DNA of 64,000 nucleotides from contig URZY01000003.1 of the NCBI GenBank assembly GCA_900552495.1, forward strand, positions 121,602-185,601, written 5' to 3'. Below are positions 43,550-50,930 of this stretch, piece by piece. The stretch is from an uncultured Mycoplasmatota bacterium. GTDB lineage: Bacteria > Bacillota_I > Bacilli_A > RF39 > UBA660. Numbering within the stretch: position 1 is the stretch's first letter; every line of letters starts with the position of its first letter. The position numbers and the translations under genes are program-made. The notes under the pieces were generated by a model, which ran no database searches, was not told the DNA's origin, and saw nothing but the letters and a program-made list of their open reading frames with translations.

Positions 43550-44597
43550 CAATTTCTCCCTTCTTTATACTTTCTTCCATTAGTTTTTCTATTTCTTTCG
43601 CTAACTCAATGTTACCAGTTAAGCGGAAGTGATGACTCAAATCTTTATAAAATGATGGTTCATTTATGCTAAGTTCCTTTATTTTGGCAGCCGGAATGGC
43701 TTTAATAATATCAAGGTTTTTAGCATCTGATTCGATTTTTATTCTTGGATTAGTGTTAGTAACCTGTTGAGAATGAGATCTTGTTATGGCCGTTGTATAT
43801 GGAATACAAATAAATTTATATTCATTTATTAACCTAGACCACATATCGCGTTCTTGAGTTATTCTTTGTTTTTCGTCAAAATAACCATATTTAATAAAAG
43901 CTTCTTTAGGTATAAGTACACTACCACCATTAATTTCACCTTTTAGTAAGGTAAAATAATTCTTTAAAACAGAAGTTTTATAATCATAACAATGAAGTTG
44001 TGCTTGAATTGATTCATCAACTTTTATTAGTTCATTTTCGTCAACAACTTTAAATGCAGTATATGGAATATGCTTCTCATGACCGACTATAGCTACATAT
44101 TCAACTAATTTTTCGATATGGACTGGTTCAATTAAATCGTCATGAGATAACCAAGCAAAATAATCACCTTTCATTTTCTTGATTCCATAATTTAAAGCGG
44201 ATGATACTCCGCCATTTTCTTTTTCATAATATTTAATTTGATTTTTGTATTTTTCAGCAATCTTTTTAGATTTGCCTTCGTCTGTACTACCATCATTAAC
44301 AACGATAATCTCAATATTTTTGTATGTTTGGTTTAAAGCACAAAGAATAGCTTTTTCGAGATAATTACTGCCATTGTAAACGGGAATAATTAGCGAAACC
44401 TTAGGATTAAAATTTTCTATTTTTTTACCTTTTGCTAAATTTAATTCATATAACAAAATATCAGTATATTCTTTGTTTTCACTTACTTTACTTTCCAATA
44501 ATTTATATAGGTTATCGTATGAAACAATAAAATTATTTAAATCTTCATAAGTTACAAACCCTAGTTTTTTTAAAATTCTTTTTATTACTCTTCTCAT
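43542..44597 (-). CDS. GT2 glycosyltransferase
   Basis: A 351-residue GT-A enzyme. After about 60 helical residues, KVSLIIPVYNGSNYLEKAILCALNQTYKNIEIIVVNDGSTDEG, KENGGVSSALNYGIKKMKGDYFAWLSHDD (D-D metal site) and ITQERDMWSRLINEYKF follow. ATG 44597 is chosen: GAGGTG lies just before it, and a more upstream ATG lacks an SD. Clearly a paralogue of the GT2 at 40379, with which it brackets the GT4 gene; probably the result of a duplication in the locus. Confidence 0.9.
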   Translation of the reverse strand: MRRVIKRILKKLGFVTYEDLNNFIVSYDNLYKLLESKVSENKEYTDILLYELNLAKGKKIENFNPKVSLIIPVYNGSNYLEKAILCALNQTYKNIEIIVVNDGSTDEGKSKKIAEKYKNQIKYYEKENGGVSSALNYGIKKMKGDYFAWLSHDDLIEPVHIEKLVEYVAIVGHEKHIPYTAFKVVDENELIKVDESIQAQLHCYDYKTSVLKNYFTLLKGEINGGSVLIPKEAFIKYGYFDEKQRITQERDMWSRLINEYKFICIPYTTAITRSHSQQVTNTNPRIKIESDAKNLDIIKAIPAAKIKELSINEPSFYKDLSHHFRLTGNIELAKEIEKLMEESIKKGEIDE

Positions 44598-44633
44598 ACT
44601 ACACCTCATATATTAAAATTAATTGTTAAATAA

Positions 44634-45755
44634 TTATTTTTTCCATGTTCTAATATTTACAATATTGTAATAGCTTTGGATAATCTTTACAACTTTTAAA
44701 GAAACATTGGTATCTTTGTAATCTCTTACTAGATTATCTGCTCTTTCTTCTTTGGCATTTACAGCTAATTCAATCGCATTTAAAATGTCGCGTTCATTTA
44801 TTCCACCTAGAACAATGCTACCAGCATCAAGTGCTTCTGGTCTTTCGGTACTTGTTCGCATTGAAATACCAGGGAAATTTAGAATATCACTTTCTTCTGG
44901 AATTGTTCCACTATCAGATAAAACGCAGTAAGCATTTTTTTGAAGATTGACATAATCGAAGAAACCTAATGGTTCAAGATTTCTTATTAGTGGATTTAAT
45001 TTAATGTTACTTTCTTTAATTCTTTTGGCAGTTCGTGGGTGTGTTGAAAAAATAATTGGCATATTATAAGTTTCAGCCACCTTGTTTAAACTGTTCATTA
45101 GACTCTCAAAATTTTTAGGAATGTCAACATTTTCCTCTCTATGAGCACTAACAACAAAGTACTTGCCTTTTTCAATACCTAAATCTGTTAAAGCCGTTGA
45201 ATTGTTGATACTTTCCATATTCTTAAGTAAAACTTCTTTCATTGGTGAACCAGTAACATATAAGAAGTCATTTTTTATTCCTTCATTAATAAGATAACGT
45301 CTAGCATTTTCCGTATAAGCTAAATTAACATCACTTACGTGGTCAACTACTCTTCTATTTATTTCTTCTGGAACATTAAAGTCAAAGCATCTATTACCTG
45401 CTTCCATATGGAAAATAGGCACTTTTAAACGCTTAGCAGAGTATGCAGCCAAACAACTATTAGTATCACCTAAGACTAATAGAGCATCGGGCTGTTCTTT
45501 TGATATTACTTCATATGTTTTTGAAATAATATTGCCAACTGTTTCGCCTAGATGTTTTCCAGGTGCATCTAAATAATAATCTGGTTTTTTCAAGCCGAAT
45601 TCTTCAAAGAATATATCATTAAGAGTATAATCATAGTTTTGACCAGTGTGAACTAAAACTAAATTAAAATATTTATCGATTGCTTTAATTACTTCTGACA
45701 ATCTGATAATTTCTGGTCGTGTTCCAACAACAACCATTACTTTTAACTTTTCCAT
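44634..45755 (-). CDS. capG: CapG/FnlC-type UDP-sugar 2-epimerase
   Basis: A 373-residue epimerase of the WecB superfamily. VVGTRPEIIRLSEVIKA, HTGQNYD, LVLGDTNSCLAAYSAKRLKVPIFHMEAGNRCFDFNVPEEINRRVVDHVSD and SDSGTIPEESDILNFPGISMRTSTERPE. The variants GNRCFDFNVPEE and GTIPEE match CapG/FnlC rather than plain WecB (which usually has GLRS and GGLQEE). In the pathway it finishes UDP-N-acetyl-L-fucosamine from the product of CapF. It follows capF and capE in order, supporting the assignment. Confidence 0.92.
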   Translation of the reverse strand: MEKLKVMVVVGTRPEIIRLSEVIKAIDKYFNLVLVHTGQNYDYTLNDIFFEEFGLKKPDYYLDAPGKHLGETVGNIISKTYEVISKEQPDALLVLGDTNSCLAAYSAKRLKVPIFHMEAGNRCFDFNVPEEINRRVVDHVSDVNLAYTENARRYLINEGIKNDFLYVTGSPMKEVLLKNMESINNSTALTDLGIEKGKYFVVSAHREENVDIPKNFESLMNSLNKVAETYNMPIIFSTHPRTAKRIKESNIKLNPLIRNLEPLGFFDYVNLQKNAYCVLSDSGTIPEESDILNFPGISMRTSTERPEALDAGSIVLGGINERDILNAIELAVNAKEERADNLVRDYKDTNVSLKVVKIIQSYYNIVNIRTWKK

Positions 45756-45788
45756 TTTTTACCTTCTTTCTTTTTTGAAATTAAAGTC

Positions 45789-46886
45789 TTAAACTTTTCT
45801 AAAATATGTATCTGGTTTTTCTTTATCAAATAGTTCATTACACCAGATAGCTAAAATCATTTCATCATCACCAATATTTTCAATATTGTGAGTATATCCA
45901 ACAGGAATTGTTACAACTTTTATGTCAGAATCATCAACTATAAACTCATAGTGGGAATTGTCGATAACGCTGGTAAAACCAATCTTAGCTTTTCCTTTAA
46001 TAACAATAAACCTTTCTAGTTTAGTATGATGATAGTGATTTCCTCTTACTATCCCCGGTTTACTGAAGGATACTGAAAATTGCCCACATTCCGTTGTTCT
46101 AACAAGTTCTGTAAAACTACCTCTTTCATCAACATTTTTTTGAGCAGTACAATATGTTTTTTCTAATGGTAGATAACTAATAAATGTCGAATATAGTTTT
46201 TTAGTAAATTCATCACCTGTATTTGGAACATAAATTGAATTCATACTTTCCTTAAATTCATACAATTTTTTGGCAATGTATCCTAGTGTTACATTATATC
46301 TAGGGTTAATATAGCAGATACCGGCAATTTGTTCACTTGGGGCATTACCATTTAATATTCTTTCAAATTCATAACATACGTCATCTATGTATATTAAATC
46401 CAAGGCAGCGGCCTCATCATTTATTGTTATATCTAAGTCATTAGCTATATTGTGGCAAAATGTTGCTACTACGGAATTATAGTTTGGACGACACCATTTA
46501 CCGAAGACATTATGAAGTCTAACTATATAGTATTTTTTTAGATTTTCTTGGATATACTCTTCGGCAATTTTTTTACTTTTTCCATAATCATTATCTTTTA
46601 ATGCATGAATAGATGATGTAACTAAAAGTGGAATATCTTTATCTTTAATTAAATCAACTATTTTTTTTGTTAAATCAGAGTTGCCTGCATAGAACTCTTC
46701 AACAGTTTGAGGACGATTAACTCCTGCTAAATGAAAGATAAAATCTATATCGTTAATGTTTTTCTCTATTTTCTCAAAAGAATCATCTTTATCAAATTCA
46801 ATAATTTCAATAGTTTCTTTTTCACGTAAATGTGTTTTTAAATTTTTTCCAATAAAGCCGTTGGATCCGGTAATAAGTACTTTCAT
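45789..46886 (-). CDS. capF: CapF/FnlB-type bifunctional reductase-epimerase
   Basis: A 365-residue two-domain enzyme. The N-terminal SDR (1-245) has MKVLITGSNGFIGKNLKTHL, FIFHLAGVNRPQ and a Y-G-K-S-K-K active-site segment (DYGKSKKIAEEYI). The C-terminal cupin (250-365) has RGNHYHHTKLERFIVIKGKAKIGF and PVGYTHNIENIGDDEMILAIWCNELFD with metal-binding His/Glu. CapF makes UDP-2-acetamido-2,6-dideoxy-L-talose in UDP-FucNAc synthesis. Seven bases separate it from capE. Confidence 0.95.
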   Translation of the reverse strand: MKVLITGSNGFIGKNLKTHLREKETIEIIEFDKDDSFEKIEKNINDIDFIFHLAGVNRPQTVEEFYAGNSDLTKKIVDLIKDKDIPLLVTSSIHALKDNDYGKSKKIAEEYIQENLKKYYIVRLHNVFGKWCRPNYNSVVATFCHNIANDLDITINDEAAALDLIYIDDVCYEFERILNGNAPSEQIAGICYINPRYNVTLGYIAKKLYEFKESMNSIYVPNTGDEFTKKLYSTFISYLPLEKTYCTAQKNVDERGSFTELVRTTECGQFSVSFSKPGIVRGNHYHHTKLERFIVIKGKAKIGFTSVIDNSHYEFIVDDSDIKVVTIPVGYTHNIENIGDDEMILAIWCNELFDKEKPDTYFRKV

Positions 46887-46893
46887 ATTTCAC

Positions 46894-47901
46894 CTACTTA
46901 AATAAATCTAACTTCAATAGTAATTTTTTCATTCCCTCAACGTCTAATCTTTTCGTATTATGAGAATTATATTCTTCAACCTTGTCTAAATTCTTATCAC
47001 CATTATTTTCATATTTAGCATAATTAAGATTTCTATTGTCTGCTGGTATTCTATAGTAATCACCAAGATCTTCAGCACCAACCATTTCTTCTTTAGTAAC
47101 TAATACTTCATATAGTTTTTCACCATGTCTTGAACCAATATGTTTAATTGGTGCTGATGAATTTTTTAATTCTTTTACAGCTTGAGCTAAAACGTCAATT
47201 GTTGCTGCTGGAGCTTTTTGAACAAATAAATCTCCTTGTGAACCGTTTTCAAACGCATAGATTACCAAATCAACGGCATCTTCTAATGTCATCATAAATC
47301 TTGTCATTTCTGGATTGGTTATTGTAAGTGGTTTACCTTGAGCTATTTGATCACAAAATAATGGGATTACTGAACCACGGGAAGCCATAACATTACCATA
47401 TCTTGTTCTGCAAATAACAGTTTGATCGTCTCTTAAGTTTCTACCTTTAGCAACGGCTACTTTTTCCATTAATGCTTTACTCATTCCCATAGCATTAATT
47501 GGATAAGCTGCTTTATCAGTACTTAAAACTACTACTTTTTTTACATTATGATTTACGGCAGCCTCCAAAACATTATTTGTTCCTAATACATTAGTTTCAA
47601 CTGCTTGAATTGGAAAGAACTCACAAGATGGTACTTGTTTTAATGCCGCAGCGTGGAAAATGTAATCTACTCCGTCCATTACATCCTCAATACTTCTATA
47701 ATCTCTAACGTCACCTATATAAAATTTTAATTTGTCATTGTTGTATTTTATTCTCATATCTTCTTGTTTTTTTTCATCTCTTGAAAATATTCTAATTTCT
47801 TTTAAACTACTATCTAGAAAACGTTTTAATACAGCATTTCCAAATGATCCTGTTCCTCCTGTAATTAATAGAACTTTGTCTTTAAATATGTCTTTTTTCA
47901 T
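46894..47901 (-). CDS. capE: CapE/FnlA-type UDP-GlcNAc 4,6-dehydratase/epimerase
   Basis: A 335-residue SDR. LLITGGTGSFGNAVLKRFLD binds NAD(P); FSRDEKKQEDMR, HAAALKQVPSCEFFPIQAVETNVLGTNNV, STDKAAYPINAMGMSKALMEK. The classical Y-x-x-x-K is M-G-M-S-K, the Met substitution known for CapE-type enzymes. It converts UDP-GlcNAc to a 4-keto-6-deoxy-talose derivative, first step to UDP-L-FucNAc. First gene of the operon, with a promoter at 47977-48005. Confidence 0.95.
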   Translation of the reverse strand: MKKDIFKDKVLLITGGTGSFGNAVLKRFLDSSLKEIRIFSRDEKKQEDMRIKYNNDKLKFYIGDVRDYRSIEDVMDGVDYIFHAAALKQVPSCEFFPIQAVETNVLGTNNVLEAAVNHNVKKVVVLSTDKAAYPINAMGMSKALMEKVAVAKGRNLRDDQTVICRTRYGNVMASRGSVIPLFCDQIAQGKPLTITNPEMTRFMMTLEDAVDLVIYAFENGSQGDLFVQKAPAATIDVLAQAVKELKNSSAPIKHIGSRHGEKLYEVLVTKEEMVGAEDLGDYYRIPADNRNLNYAKYENNGDKNLDKVEEYNSHNTKRLDVEGMKKLLLKLDLFK

Positions 47902-47976
47902 TATTTTACCTCTTTCCCTTTAAAAACTATTATCTTAGTTTTACCTTTATACATTTTGTTGATAATAGACAATTTA

Positions 47977-48005
47977 ATTTTAACACAATAGGTTTTGTTT
48001 GTAAA
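47977..48005 (-). promoter_or_regulatory. Promoter of the capEFG-glycosyltransferase operon
   Basis: Minus strand: TTTACA (48000-48005), a 17-base spacer and TAAAAT (47977-47982) with TG extension (TGT). It gives a leader of about 70 bases before capE. Confidence 0.6.
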
Positions 48006-48026
48006 ACTTTTGGCTTATATTTCAAC

Positions 48027-48056
48027 AAAAAAAGCAAACCTTTTAAAGTTTACTTT
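48027..48056 (-). terminator. Terminator of the wzy-glycosyltransferase operon
   Basis: Stem AAAGTAAAC/GTTTGCTTT (one G-U; 48031-48039, 48048-48056) with an 8-base loop and a T run on the minus strand. Confidence 0.8.
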
Positions 48057-48064
48057 TGTCTTTT

Positions 48065-49048
48065 TTATTTTGTAGTTAACTTATGATTAGTTTTCTGCTC
48101 TTCTAAATTATCTTGGATGATATAACGAGGGCGTTTTTTTGTTTCATAATACATTTTACCAATATATTCCCCTATTATTCCAATACTAATCATTTGAAGT
48201 CCTCCTATAAACCATATTGATATTGATAAAAAAGTCCAACCGTCAACTGTGTTGCCACCCATTTTTCTAATTAATGAATAAAGCATAATTAAAATACTGA
48301 CAATTAAGATAATAAAACCACTAATACAAATCAACCGCAAAGGTTTAATACTGAAAGATGTAATGCCCTCCCATGCGAAGTTTAGCATTTTTCTTAACGG
48401 GTATTTTGATTTTCCCGCAAAGCGCTCACCACGGTTGTAATAAACAATTGCTGATTTGTAACCAATAAGTGGGAAAATGCCTCTTAAAAATAGGTTTACT
48501 TCATGATACGAGGCTAGATTTTCTAAAACGCGACGAGAAGTTAAGCGATAATCAGCATGATTATATACTATATCAACACCTAGCAGTTTCATAACTCTAT
48601 AAAAACATAGTGCTGATGTTTTCTTAAATAATGAATCTTTTTTTCTAGAATTTCTCACACCATAAACAATTTCATTACCATCTAAGTATTTTGTAATCAT
48701 TTCATCAATGGCATTTATATCATCCTGTAAATCAGCATCCATACTAATTACAAAATCAGCTTTTTCTTTAGCAGTCATTAATCCGGCAAGCAAAGCATTT
48801 TGATGACCAACATTCCTTGTTAGTGAAAGGCCTGTAAATAGATCATTTTCACTGCTAATACTTGCTATTAAATCCCAAGTATTGTCTGTTGATCCATCAT
48901 TTACGTACATAACTTTACTTAGTTTTGAAATAATATTTTTATTGATTAAATTCTTTAGCTTGAGATTTAATCTCTTTGTTGTTTCGACTAATACCTCTTT
49001 TTCATTATAACAAGGTATAACTATATAAAGAATGGGTTCCTTTAACAT
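48065..49048 (-). CDS. GtrB/CsbB-like polyprenyl-phosphate glycosyltransferase
   Basis: A 327-residue GT2 with two C-terminal membrane helices. LYIVIPCYNEKEVLVETTKRL, YVNDGSTDNTWDLI, VISMDADLQDD (metal-binding DAD and QDD), NHADYRLTSRRVLENLASY, RGERFAGKSKYPLRKM; helices ICISGFIILIVSILIMLYSLI and SIWFIGGLQMISIGIIGEYIGKMYYE. Enzymes of this type load a sugar onto undecaprenyl phosphate for side-branch decoration of surface polymers. Last gene of the operon starting at 53245. Confidence 0.92.
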   Translation of the reverse strand: MLKEPILYIVIPCYNEKEVLVETTKRLNLKLKNLINKNIISKLSKVMYVNDGSTDNTWDLIASISSENDLFTGLSLTRNVGHQNALLAGLMTAKEKADFVISMDADLQDDINAIDEMITKYLDGNEIVYGVRNSRKKDSLFKKTSALCFYRVMKLLGVDIVYNHADYRLTSRRVLENLASYHEVNLFLRGIFPLIGYKSAIVYYNRGERFAGKSKYPLRKMLNFAWEGITSFSIKPLRLICISGFIILIVSILIMLYSLIRKMGGNTVDGWTFLSISIWFIGGLQMISIGIIGEYIGKMYYETKKRPRYIIQDNLEEQKTNHKLTTK

Positions 49049-49050
49049 TT

Positions 49051-49995
49051 TTAACCTCTATATAGCTTACAGTAAAGCTTCGATAAGAATTTGTTTTTTT
49101 CAATAGTTCTTTTTAGAAGTCCTCTTTTTTCATAGTACTTATTGTCCTTATAATTTGGAACTTCTTTTTCTAGGTAAGAAAAAGCGGCATCAATAAATTC
49201 CATTCCTACTTTTTTGTCAATTTGATTTCGTTGCTGGATAGTGTAATTAGTTATGATTCTTACAGTCAATCGGTCGACTACATCTTGCATATAGGCCTTT
49301 TTTTGAAAATATTTTCTAATTAAAGCAACTATTTTTAAGATATCAAAGACCCTTTTATCTCTTACGGTTGTTTCACTGTTCCCGTGAATGACATAATAAT
49401 TTAAGCTCTTATCTAATTTAGATATTTTTTTGGCTTTATCCAAAGCCTCAGCTACAAATGGAGCATCCTCGTATTTTAAGTTCTCTACAAATCTAATCTT
49501 ATTATCCTTAATCATTGTGGCTTTATAAAGTTTGTTCCAGGGAGATAAATTAATATCAATCAAAATATTAGGATTCTCTTTTAATGTTGTTGGTAAAAAA
49601 CTCGGTAATTTTATTTCTTCGGTTTGTTTAGAATCATAAACTTTATAAAAATCACAAATAACTAAGTCTGATTTAGTTTCTTGAGCTTTTTTAAATAATT
49701 CTTCACAAGCATTTTCTTCGAGATAGTCGTCACTGTCAATAAATAAGAGATATTCACCGGTTGATTTTTCAATACCAAAGTTTCTGGTTTTACCAATTCC
49801 TTGATTTTTGTTTTTAAAATACTTAATTCGTTTATCTTTATATTTTGATAAAATATCATGAGTTTTATCTGTCGATCCATCATTAATTAAAATAAACTCT
49901 AATTCTTTTTTTGTTTGATTTAAAAGAGAGTCAACACATTTTTCAATAAATTTTTCGGCATTATAAATGGGAACTATTATACTTATATCTGGCAT
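49051..49995 (-). CDS. GT2 glycosyltransferase
   Basis: A 314-residue GT-A enzyme with ISIIVPIYNAEKFIEKCVDSLLNQTKKELEFILINDGSTDKTHDIL, GIGKTRNFGIEKSTGEYLLFIDSDDYLEENA (S-D-D metal motif) and acceptor-side NLKYEDAPFVAEAL. The C-terminal 100 residues are helical and basic. Likely adds one sugar to the repeat unit; donor and acceptor unknown. Two bases before the GtrB-like gene, nine after the next GT2. Confidence 0.9.
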   Translation of the reverse strand: MPDISIIVPIYNAEKFIEKCVDSLLNQTKKELEFILINDGSTDKTHDILSKYKDKRIKYFKNKNQGIGKTRNFGIEKSTGEYLLFIDSDDYLEENACEELFKKAQETKSDLVICDFYKVYDSKQTEEIKLPSFLPTTLKENPNILIDINLSPWNKLYKATMIKDNKIRFVENLKYEDAPFVAEALDKAKKISKLDKSLNYYVIHGNSETTVRDKRVFDILKIVALIRKYFQKKAYMQDVVDRLTVRIITNYTIQQRNQIDKKVGMEFIDAAFSYLEKEVPNYKDNKYYEKRGLLKRTIEKNKFLSKLYCKLYRG

Positions 49996-50003
49996 ACTTT
50001 CAC

Positions 50004-50930
50004 CTACTTTCCTATGGTCTTATAATATATTTTAGGAGAAATTTTTAAAAGAAATTTCTTTATTTTTCTAGGAAGTGTATCAGTCAAGATGTTGTCAAAT
50101 ACTTTTTCTTTTCTTAACTCTTTTTTATAATACTTATAATCATTGCCTTTTAGAGAGCAAATTTTTAGAATCATACTATTTGAGATAAAACTTTTAAATA
50201 TCTTACTATCTAAATTTGTTTTATCTATTTCAGTAATTAAATATTTATAATGCTGATACATATCAGATACTTTTTTCTTTGTTTTAGAATAATCCTTGGT
50301 ATTCATTGTACTTTCTTCTCTTTGAAGATAACAATAACCAACATAGCTAATACTATTTACTACCTGGGCTTTTATAATTATTAAAGGGATTAAACCATAA
50401 TCCTCATGGACCATTCCTTCTTTAAAAGCAAACTTATTCTTTAAGTAATATTCTTTTTTTATAGCATATGGACAGGCTGCATCAACTATATAATATTTAC
50501 ATATTGCATTAAATGCGGCTACCCCCGTTAAGCCTTCAAATGCTTTTTCGTTATGTTCTAAAATATTATCACTTTGTTCATAGACTTCTTGCATTTGAAA
50601 TCTAACAACATCCGGATTATTTCTTATTAAACTTCGGTTAATATTTTCTAACAAATCTTTTTTCCAATAGTCATCACTATCTAAAAATATTAAGTATTCT
50701 CCTTTTGCTATCTTGACCCCTGCATTTCGTGCTGCACTTTGGCCTTGGTTTTTTTGATTAATTATTCGAACATTATACTTATTCACAATATCCATACTGT
50801 TATCTTTTGTTCCATCGTTGACAACAATTATTTCATAATCTTTAAATGTTTGATTAATGACACTATCAAGACATTTTTGAATGTATTTTTCAACATTGTA
50901 GACTGGAATAATAATACTAAACTTCGGCAT
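50004..50930 (-). CDS. GT2 glycosyltransferase
   Basis: A 308-residue GT-A enzyme: FSIIIPVYNVEKYIQKCLDSVINQTFKDYEIIVVNDGTKDNSMDI, GQSAARNAGVKIAKGEYLIFLDSDDYWKKDLL and MVHEDYGLIPLIIIKA with the acceptor-side E-D. ATG 50930 overlaps the stop of the polymerase-fusion gene by one base (TAATG). It belongs to the same exopolysaccharide operon. Confidence 0.9.
   Translation of the reverse strand: MPKFSIIIPVYNVEKYIQKCLDSVINQTFKDYEIIVVNDGTKDNSMDIVNKYNVRIINQKNQGQSAARNAGVKIAKGEYLIFLDSDDYWKKDLLENINRSLIRNNPDVVRFQMQEVYEQSDNILEHNEKAFEGLTGVAAFNAICKYYIVDAACPYAIKKEYYLKNKFAFKEGMVHEDYGLIPLIIIKAQVVNSISYVGYCYLQREESTMNTKDYSKTKKKVSDMYQHYKYLITEIDKTNLDSKIFKSFISNSMILKICSLKGNDYKYYKKELRKEKVFDNILTDTLPRKIKKFLLKISPKIYYKTIGK

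Noticed and set aside
47902..48064. tRNA or riboswitch in the gap before capE
   Set aside because: Contents are explained by a terminator, a promoter and a short leader; no cloverleaf or known aptamer was seen.
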